Assembly: GCF_030272615.1 (NCBI RefSeq) | Contig: NW_026729311.1 | Span: 45,001-70,000, forward strand | Direction of reading: 5' to 3' | Length of the DNA stretch: 25,000 nt | Source: Cryptomeria japonica | Lineage: Eukaryota; Streptophyta; Pinopsida; Cupressales; Cupressaceae | Part shown: in pieces, positions 18,161 through 25,000 of the stretch | How the letters are laid out: each line of letters begins with the position of its first letter | Numbering within the stretch: the stretch's first letter is position 1 | Made by a program: the position numbers and the translations under genes | Notes under the pieces: model-generated | Databases searched by the model: none | What the model was told of the DNA's origin: nothing | Seen by the model: only the letters and a program-made list of their open reading frames with translations

Positions 18161-19330
18161 AGCCGGGGCAAACCAAGCCAAGGTGCCCACCCCGACGAAG
18201 GTGCACGCGAGGTGCGCACCCGGGGCAAACCGGGCTCCGACAACGTGCACGCAGCACCTTGGAGCACACTTCGAAGCACTCCCGGGTGCCCACCGGCGTT
18301 GCGCACCGTGGTGGGCAGCGAGGTGCGCACCTTTGATGCGCTGCCTTCACTAATTTCCAGAAAAAGGCAAAAAAAAATGAGATTTTAAAATTTCCGTTTT
18401 GAAAGATAGTGAAAAAAAAGGAACGCGGGTGCCATCTTGAGCCCGCCCTGGTGCGCAGCCCAGGCAAGGCATGCGCACCAAGGTGCCCACCCGAGGTGCA
18501 CACCCGGGGCAAACCGGGCTCCGACTTCGTGCAGGCCGCACCTTGGAGCACACTTCGGAGCGCTCCTTGGTGCGCACCATGGTGCCCACCAGGGCGCACC
18601 CGAGGCAAACCGGGCTCCGACTTCGTGCACGCCGCACCTTGGAGCACACATCGGAGCGCTCCCAGGTTCGCACCAGCGTTGCGCACCTTTGATGCGCTGC
18701 CTTCACTAATTTCCAGAAAAGGCAAAAAAAAAACGATATTTTAAAATTTCCGTTCTGAAAGATAGTGAAAAAAACGGAACGCGGGTGCCATCTTGAGCCC
18801 TTCCTGATGCGCAGCCCAGGCAAGTTGTGCGCACCAAGGTGCCCACCCTGGCGGAGGTGCGCGCCCGGGGCAAACCGGGCTCCGACTTCGTGCACTGCAT
18901 GGTGCCCACCAAGGCGCGCAACCCAGCCAAGGTGCCCACCGCAGCGAAGGTGCACGCGAGGTGCGCACCCGAGGTGCACACCCGGGGCAAACCGGGCTCC
19001 GACTTCGTGCACGCCGCACCTTGGAGCACACTTCAGAGCGCTCCTTGGTACGCACCAGGGCGCGCAACCCAGCCAAGGTGCTCACCCCGGCGAAGGTGCA
19101 CGCGAGGTGCGCACCCGGGGCAAACCGGGCTCGGACTTCGTGCACGCCGCACCTTGGAGCACACATCGGAGCGCTCCCGGGTTCGCACCAGCATTGCGCA
19201 CCTTTGATGCGCTGCCTTCACTAATTTCCAGAAAAGGCAAAAAAAAGAAAAAAATGAGATTTTAAAATTTCCGTTTTGAAAGATAGTGAAAAAAACGGAA
19301 CGCGGGTGCCATCTTGAGCCCGCCCTGGTG
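17364..19330. repeat. 2353-bp internal duplication, right copy with 280-bp deletion
   Basis: Compared with the left copy it has a 1-bp deletion near 18003, several substitutions, and a deletion of about 280 bp at about 18596 (left-copy interval roughly 16243-16525). The deletion makes the offset drop from 2353 to 2073. A 12-bp insertion near 18962 (CGCACCCGAGGT) is shared with unit 2 at 24818 but not with the corresponding left-copy position near 16888. Confidence 0.75.
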
Positions 19331-19371
19331 TGCAGCCCAGGCAAGTTGTGCGCACCAAGGCACCCACCCTG

Positions 19372-19855
19372 GCCAAGGTGGGTCACGGGGTGGGTCCTAG
19401 GGTGGGTAACGGGGTGGGTACTAAGGTGCGTGCCAAGGTGGGTCATAGGGTGGGTGCCAAGGTGGGCACCAGGGTGGGTGTGCACCAACCCTAGCCAGGG
19501 TAGGTCACGGGGTGGTTGTCGGGGTGGGCGTCAAGGAGCCAAGGTGGGTGGCAAGTAGCCAAGTTGCGTGCCAAGGTGGGTGTCGGGGTGGGTGCCAAGG
19601 ATCCAAGGTGGGTGCCAAGGAACCAAGGTGGGTGTCTGGGTGGGTGCCGAGGTGGGAGCCAGGGTGGGTCCCAAGGTGAGTGCAAAGGTGGGTGCCAGGG
19701 TCAAGGTGAGTGCCAATGTGGGTTCCAAGGTGCCAGGGTCAGGGTGAGTGCCAATGTGGGTTCAAAGGTGCTAAGTTGGGTGCGAGGTTGGGTGCGAGGG
19801 TGGGTGGGTGCCAAGGTGTGCTAGGTGGAAGCCCGGGTGGGTCGGCATCCCATGG
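19372..19855 (+). repeat. G-rich minisatellite, unit 2 copy
   Basis: This is a shortened copy (about 0.5 kb against 1.7 kb) of the G-rich satellite, corresponding to 11447-11930. It includes the six-tract quadruplex motif at 19387-19418. Confidence 0.85.
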
Positions 19856-20584
19856 GTGTCGAGTTGGGTGCCTGATGGGTGCTTCTTGTCAAGTTTTAGT
19901 CGTCGGGACTCATTTCGAGCCTTAGAGGTCGTTTCTTGTCCGGTTGCCCTGTCTTCGACCTGGGAACCCAATTTTGGTCCTCGGGTCCCATTTTTTTTTG
20001 TCTCGCATCCCACTTTTGGCCTGTGGCCTTTTCGGGGTCGATTCTCGTTTTGGGCATCAGAGCATGTTTCTTCTCCTAAAACCCAATATTTGTTTATTAA
20101 GTCTCGGAACACATTTTTGTTCTCGTGGACCCATCATGGGTCTTGGAACGCATTTGTGGTCCTTGGGTCCCATTTTGCATCCCGAAACTTGTGTTTTGGT
20201 GCTTGATCCCTATTTTGGGTGCCCACCTTGCACCAAGTGCGCACCCGGGGCAAACCGAGCGCCTTGGTGCACCGGGGCAAGATCGAGCGTGCACCCGAGG
20301 CGCCCCGAACATGCACCAAGGTGCACTCGGCCCACATGTGAGCGCAGGTCGTTGCGCCCGAGGTGGTGTGTGGGCACCGCGTTGCAGACGGGACACTGCA
20401 CGCACACGACGCCCCCTCCAGGTGCACGCACGTAGGCCGGGCCGGGTGCACACCCGACGCCCTAGCAAGGTGCGCGCACCCGGGCAGGGCTCACACTTGG
20501 CGAACGGGGCGCACTTCGCGAGGGAGGGTGTGCACCTCGACGGGGGTGGGTGGCCGGGGTGGATTCGCACGTGGGTCGCGGTTT
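19856..20584. other. T-rich stretch and GC-rich flank upstream of 5S copy 2
   Basis: 19856-20220 is the T-rich low-copy stretch and 20221-20584 the GC-rich 5S flank, matching 11931-12659 with no difference that I could see. No gene is supported. Confidence 0.7.
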
Positions 20585-20614
20585 GCTAAGTACACACTGC
20601 GACAAGCTCATAAC
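20585..20614 (+). promoter_or_regulatory. 5' upstream element of 5S copy 2
   Basis: Identical to the copy 1 upstream element: TAAGTA at −28 (20587) and C at −1 (20614). Confidence 0.55.
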
Positions 20615-20734
20615 GGGTGCGATCATACCAGCGTTAGTGCACCGGATCCCATCAGAACTCCGCAGTTAAGCGCGCTTGGGCCGGAGTAGTACTGGGATGG
20701 GTGACCTCCCGGGAAGTCCCGGTGTTGCACCCTT
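20615..20734 (+). rRNA. 5S ribosomal RNA, copy 2
   Basis: A complete gene identical to copy 1 except G at position 19 (20633). G19 can pair with C59 (20673) in helix II, and CAGCGTTAG is the form I remember from conifers, so this copy looks like the canonical one. Box A is at 20664-20681. The gene is on the + strand, 7925 bp from copy 1. Confidence 0.97.
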
Positions 20735-20745
20735 TTTTAGTTTTT
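20733..20745 (+). terminator. Pol III terminator of 5S copy 2
   Basis: T6 at 20733-20738 followed by a T5 run at 20741-20745, directly after CACCC. Confidence 0.85.
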
Positions 20746-21169
20746 CGCCGGGCGTCGCAATGCTATTTGAATAAACCTTTTGCCCGTTTGCGTTCTCGTC
20801 GGGGCCGGGCCGGGCCGGGGTGCGCTGCCCGCACTACCGCGCGCGCGGGGGCGACACCGAGCGCGCACCCGAGGCGCCCCGAGCACACAGGCCACGGTGC
20901 AACCCGGGCGTTGTGCGCGCACCCCGGTGCGCCCGAGGTGCTGCGCGCGCACCCAGGTGAAATCGGTGTGCACCTCGGCCAGTGCGCGCTCGGTCGAGTC
21001 GCGCACGTTGGCCAAGGTGCACGGTGATGTTTCTTACTCTAAGGTTCCGCACCAGACGCCCGGGACAGGTGAGCGAAGCTGGGCGGGGCCGGGTGCGCGG
21101 CCGGGGCAGGTGCACGCAGCTGGAGAGAGCTTTGGAGCACACTTCGGAGCGCACCAATGATGCGCTCCA
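20746..21169. other. GC-rich 3' flank of 5S copy 2
   Basis: Matches 12821-13244. No gene is supported. Confidence 0.5.
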
Positions 21170-24100
21170 TTCAAAAGTTTCCTGAAAAGGCAAAAAAAGT
21201 TGAGATTATAGAATTTCCCACTTGAGAGATTGTAAAAAAAAAAAATTTAAAATGAAGGAAACGCGGGTGCCAAGGTGTGCGCAGCCCAGCCAAGGTGTGC
21301 GCACCAAGGCGCCCACCCTGGCGAAGGTGCACGCAAGGTGCGCACCCGAGGCAAACCGGACAATTAACCCAACTTTCGACTTCGCGCGCACCTTGGAGCG
21401 CACTTCGGAGCGCTCCTTGGTGCGCACCAATCTTGGGCACCTCGGAGTGCACCATGGCGCCCACCAAGGTGCGCACCCGGGGCAAACCGAGCTCCGACTT
21501 CGTGCGCACCTTGGAGCGCACGAAAGGTGCGCACCATGGCGCCCACCAAGGTGCGCAGCCCAGCCAAGGCGTGCGCATCAAGGTGCGCACCCTGGCGAAG
21601 GTGCGCACCCGGGGCAAACCGAGCTCCGACTTCGTGCGCACCTTGGAGCGCACAAAAGGTGCGCAACCCAGCCAAGGTGTGCGCACCCCGGTCAAACCGA
21701 GCTCCGAATCGTGCGCACCAGAGGTGCACGCCATCGTGCGCACCTTGGAGCACACTTCGGAGCCCTCCTTGGTGCGCGCCGATGTTGCGCACCTCGGAGC
21801 GCACCCGGGGAAAACAATGCAATTAACCCGACTTTCGACTTCGTGGGCACCTCGGAGCGCTCTCGGGTTCGCACCTCGGAGCACACCGAGGTGCGCACCT
21901 TTGATGCGCTGCCTTCACCAATTTCCAGAAAAGGCAAGAAAACATTGAGAAGGTGTGCGCACCGAGGTGCCCACCCTGGCGAAGGTGCACGCGAGGTGCG
22001 CACCCGGGGCAAACCGGGCTCCGACTTCGTGCACGCCGCACCTTGGAGCACACTTCGGAGCGCTCCTTGGTGCGCACCAGGGCGCGCAACCCAGCCGAGG
22101 TGCCCACCCCGGCGAAGGTGCACGCGAGGTGCGCACCCGGGGCAAACCGGGCTCCGACTTCGTGCACGCCATGGTGCCCACCGCGGCGAAGGTGCACGCG
22201 AGGTGCGCACCCGGGGCAAACCGGGCTCCGACTTCGTGCACGCCGCACCTTGGAGCACACTTCGGAGCGCTCCTTGGTGCGCACCATGGTGCCCACCAGG
22301 GCGCGCAACCCCGCCGAAGGTGCACGCGAGGTGCGCACCCGGGGCAAACCGGGCTCCGACTTCGTGCACGCCGCACCTTGGAGCACACTTCGGAGCGCTC
22401 CTTGGTGCGCACCATGGTGCCCACCAGGGCGCGCAACCCCGCCGAAGGTGCACGCGAGGTGCGCACCCGGGGCAAACCGGGCTCCGACTTCGTGCACGCC
22501 ATGGTGCGCACCGCGGCGAAGGTGCGCACCCGGGGCAAACCGGGCTCCGACTTCGTGCACGCCGCACCTTGGAGCACACTTCGGAGCGCTCCTTGGTGCG
22601 CACCAGGGCGCGCAACCCAGCCGAGGTGCCCACCCCGGCGAAGGTGCACGCGAGGTGCGTACCCGGGGCAAACCGGGCTCCGACTTCGTGCACGCCGCAC
22701 CTTGGAGCACACTTCGGAGCGCTCCTTGGTGCGCACCATGGTGCCCACCAGGCCGCGCAACCCAGCCAAGGTGTGCGCACCAAGGTGCACGCGAGGTGCG
22801 CACCCGGGGCAAACCGGGGTCCGACTTCGTGCACGCCGCACCTTGGAGCACACATCGGGGCGCTCCCGGGTTCGCACCGGCGTTGCGCACCGTGGTGGGC
22901 ACCTCGGAGCACACCAAGGTGGGCAGCGAGGTGCGCACCTTTGATGCGATGCCTTCACTAATTTCCATAAAAGGCAAAAAAAAAACGAGATTTTAAAATT
23001 TCCGTTTTGAAAGATAGTGAGAAAAAGGGAATGCTGGTGCCATCTTGAGCCCGCCCTGGTGCGCAGCCCAGCCAAGGTGTGCGCACCAAGGTGCCCACCC
23101 TGGCGAAGGTGCGCGCCCGGGCAATTAACCCAACTTCCAACTTCGCGCGCGCCAGGGTGGGAGCGCACCCAACAACCGGGCCTGGGAAGAGCCAATGCGA
23201 GAAACCCCACCAAACGCTCTGACAAAAAAAGAGGGGGCGCTCCAGTAACCCCGCTTCGGAGCGCACCCTGGGCAAACCCAGCCAAGGTGCCCACCCCGGC
23301 CAAGGTGCAGGCGAGGTGCGCACCCGGGGCAAACCGGGCTCCGACAACGTGCACGCCGCACCTTGGAGCACACTTCGTAGCGCTCCCGGGTGCGCACCTC
23401 AGAGCACACCAAGGTGGGCAGCGAGGTGCGCACCTTTGATGCGCTGCCTTCACTAATTTCCAGAAAAGGCAAAAAAAAAAGGAGATTTTAAAATTTCCGT
23501 TTTGAAAGATAGTGAAAAAAACGGAACGCGCGTGCCATCTTGAGCCCGCCCTGGTGCGCAGCCCAGGTAAGGTGCCCACCCTGGCAAAGGTGCGCACCCG
23601 GGCAATTAACCCTACTTCCGACTTCGTGCGCGCCAGGGTGGCAACCGGGCCTCGGAAGAGCCAATGCGAGAAACCCCACCAAACGCTCCGACAAAAAAAG
23701 AGGCGGCGCTCCAATAACCCCGCTTCGGAGCGCAGCCGGGGCAAACCCAGCCAAGGTGCCCACCCCGACGAAGGTGCACGCGAGGTGCGCACCCGGGGCA
23801 AACCGGGCTCCGACAACGTGCACGCAGCACCTTGGAGCACACTTCGAAGCACTCCCGGGTGCCCACCGGCGTTGCGCACCGTGGTGGGCAGCGAGGTGCG
23901 CACCTTTGATGCGCTGCCTTCACTAATTTCCAGAAAAAGGCAAAAAAAAATGAGATTTTAAAATTTCCGTTTTGAAAGATAGTGAAAAAAAAGGAACGCG
24001 GGTGCCATCTTGAGCCCGCCCTGGTGCGCAGCCCAGGCAAGGCATGCGCACCAAGGTGCCCACCCGAGGTGCACACCCGGGGCAAACCGGGCTCCGACTT

Positions 24101-25000
24101 CGTGCAGGCCGCACCTTGGAGCACACTTCGGAGCGCTCCTTGGTGCGCACCATGGTGCCCACCAGGGCGCGCAACCCAGCCAAGGTCTGCACACCAAGGT
24201 GCCCACCCCGGCGAAGGTGCACGCGAGGTGCGCACCCGGGGCAAACCGGGCTCCGACTTCGTGCACGCCATGGTGCCCACCGCGGCGAAGGTGCACGCGA
24301 GGTGCGCACCCGGGGCAAACCGGGCTCCGACTTCGTGCACGCCGCACCTTGGAGCACACTTCGGAGCGCTCCTTGGTGCGCACCATGGTGCCCACCAGGG
24401 CGCGCAACCCAGCCAAGGTGTGCGCACCAAGGTGCACGCGAGGTGCGCACCCGGGGCAAACCGGGGTCCGACTTCGTGCACGCCGCACCTTGGAGCACAC
24501 ATCGGAGCGCTCCCAGGTTCGCACCAGCGTTGCGCACCTTTGATGCGCTGCCTTCACTAATTTCCAGAAAAGGCAAAAAAAAACGAGATTTTAAAATTTC
24601 CGTTCTGAAAGATAGTGAAAAAAACGGAACGCGGGTGCCATCTTGAGCCCTTCCTGGTGCGCAGCCCAGGCAAGTTGTGCGCACCAAGGTGCCCACCCTG
24701 GCGGAGGTGCGCGCCCGGGGCAATCCGGGCTCCGACTTCGTGCACTGCATGGTGCCCACCAAGGCGCGCAACCCAGCCAAGGTGCCCACCGCAGCGAAGG
24801 TGCACGCGAGGTGCGCACCCGAGGTGCACACCCGGGGCAAACCGGGCTCCGACTTCGTGCACGCCGCACCTTGGAGCACACTTCAGAGCGCTCCTTGGTG
24901 CGCACCAGGGCGCGCAACCCAACCAAGGTCTGCACACCAAGGTGCTCACCCCGGCGAAGGTGCACGCGAGGTGCGCACCCGGGGCAAACCGGGCTCGGAC
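21170..25000. repeat. nested GC-rich repeat block of large unit 2 (partial)
   Basis: The same modules as 13245-17075. AT-rich elements have cores at about 22989, 23485, 23955 and 24588, plus a diverged copy at 21170-21270 and a truncated one at 21895-21950. CCAATGCGAGAAACC boxes lie at 23192 and 23661. Within 24650-25000 the copy departs from unit 1: T for A at about 24724, the CGCACCCGAGGT insertion at about 24818, and CAACCAAGGTCTGCACACC near 24918. The block is open at the window edge. Confidence 0.85.

Larger units (their letters stand above)
15011..19320. repeat. AT-rich spacer element, nine copies in unit 1
   Basis: The element is about 110-120 bp: CACCTTTGATGCGMTGCCTTC, ACTAATTTCCAKAAAAGGC, a poly-A run, GATTTTAAAATTTCCGTT, GAAAGATAGTGARAAAA, then GGTGCCATCTTGAGCCC. 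The palindromic core ATTTTAAAAT lies at about 15064, 15561, 16031, 16664, 17418, 17913, 18382, 18738 and 19259. A diverged copy precedes them at 13245-13345, and a truncated one at 13970-14025 breaks off after AAAGGCAAGAAAA. Spacing is about 350-750 bp. The surroundings are very GC-rich, so each copy is a sharp AT island that divides the block into subunits. Its role is unknown. Confidence 0.88.
11435..19359. repeat. 7925-bp large tandem unit 1, carrying a 5S gene
   Basis: Position 11435 corresponds to 19360, and the same +7925 offset holds through the T-rich stretch, the 5S gene, its flanks and the nested repeats to about 15236. There a 1-bp length difference changes the offset to 7924. Between 11435 and about 15230 the only substitution I noticed is 12708 A versus 20633 G. 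Equal translations of all long frames in both copies support this. The end of unit 1 directly abuts the start of unit 2, so the units are in direct tandem. Confidence 0.93.
13245..19359. repeat. nested GC-rich repeat block of large unit 1
   Basis: The block is built from recurring modules: GCACCCGGGGCAAACCGGGC, TCCGACTTCGTGCACGCC, GCACCTTGGAGCACACTTCG, GAGCGCTCCTTGGTGCGCAC and CGCAACCCAGCCGAGGTGCC, in varying combinations about 130-160 bp long. They are grouped into larger subunits separated by an AT-rich element. The palindrome GGTGCGCACC and its GTGCAC relatives are very frequent. The long open frames (up to 579 codons on +, 662 on − in the second copy) run in several frames and on both strands, lack conserved domains, and shift between repeats; I regard none as a gene. 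Confidence 0.85.
19360..25000. repeat. 7925-bp large tandem unit 2 (partial)
   Basis: This is the second copy of the segment that starts at 11435, running off the right end of the window. Its start joins the AT-element/GC-repeat side of unit 1 (ending at GCGCACCAAGG) to the G-rich satellite through the shared phrase CACCCACCCTGGC. Homology to unit 1 is nearly perfect to about 16850/24775. After that it becomes a mosaic that also shares features with 18960-19100. Confidence 0.93.

Noticed and set aside
11435-25000. LTR retrotransposon or Cassandra-type element carrying 5S sequence
   Set aside because: Cassandra elements carry 5S-like sequence in terminal repeats. Here the 5S is full length with terminator and upstream element, there are no TG...CA ends, primer-binding site or target-site duplication that I can see, and the units are in direct tandem.

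Overview
The window looks like plant nuclear ribosomal DNA spacer. It contains no credible protein-coding gene. Two complete 5S rRNA genes lie on the + strand (about 12690-12809 and 20615-20734). From memory, their sequence is of the gymnosperm/conifer type: GGGTGCG start, GCACCC end, and a GGGCCGGAG segment after box A. No part of 18S, 5.8S or 26S is present. I infer that this is the intergenic spacer (IGS) of a 35S rDNA unit because 13 copies of a plant RNA polymerase I start-site motif, TATATAGGGG, lie between 5882 and 9979, all on the minus strand. If so, 35S transcription runs right to left. The 18S gene would lie beyond position 1, the 26S 3' end beyond 25000, and the 5S genes would be embedded in the 35S spacer in the opposite orientation. 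Linked 5S/35S rDNA is known in some gymnosperms (Ginkgo, gnetophytes, podocarps) and in bryophytes.

Layout, left to right. 1-750 is non-repetitive and probably 5' external transcribed spacer (ETS). 751-1400 is a degraded edge of the next array. 1400-5526 is a tandem array of about 22 units of 188 bp. 5527-6900 holds three diverged promoter units of 450-490 bp; the first carries a 30-bp hairpin just downstream of its predicted start. 6959-7258 is an alternating 50/56-bp tandem repeat. 7259-8407 holds four promoters exactly 311 bp apart. 8408-8990 is a 52-bp tandem array built on a near-perfect 24-bp palindrome. 8991-10060 holds six more promoters, mostly 157 bp apart. 10061-10250 is a patch rich in GTGCAC palindromes. 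10251-11930 is a G-rich minisatellite with G-quadruplex motifs.

The right-hand half is a large tandem duplication with a 7925-bp offset. Unit 1 (11435-19359) contains the end of the G-rich satellite, a T-rich unique stretch, a GC-rich flank, the 5S gene and about 6 kb of nested GC-rich repeats. These repeats are punctuated by an AT-rich element containing TTTTAAAATTTCC. Unit 2 starts at 19360 and runs off the window. Over the first ~3.8 kb the two copies differ, as far as I could see, at a single base, and that base lies inside the 5S gene.

The organisation recalls other rDNA spacers: tandem spacer promoters alternate with enhancer-like subrepeats upstream of the 35S gene, and Pol III-transcribed 5S genes sit in the distal spacer. 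The many long open frames in the repeats occur in several frames on both strands at once, so I treat them as composition artefacts.
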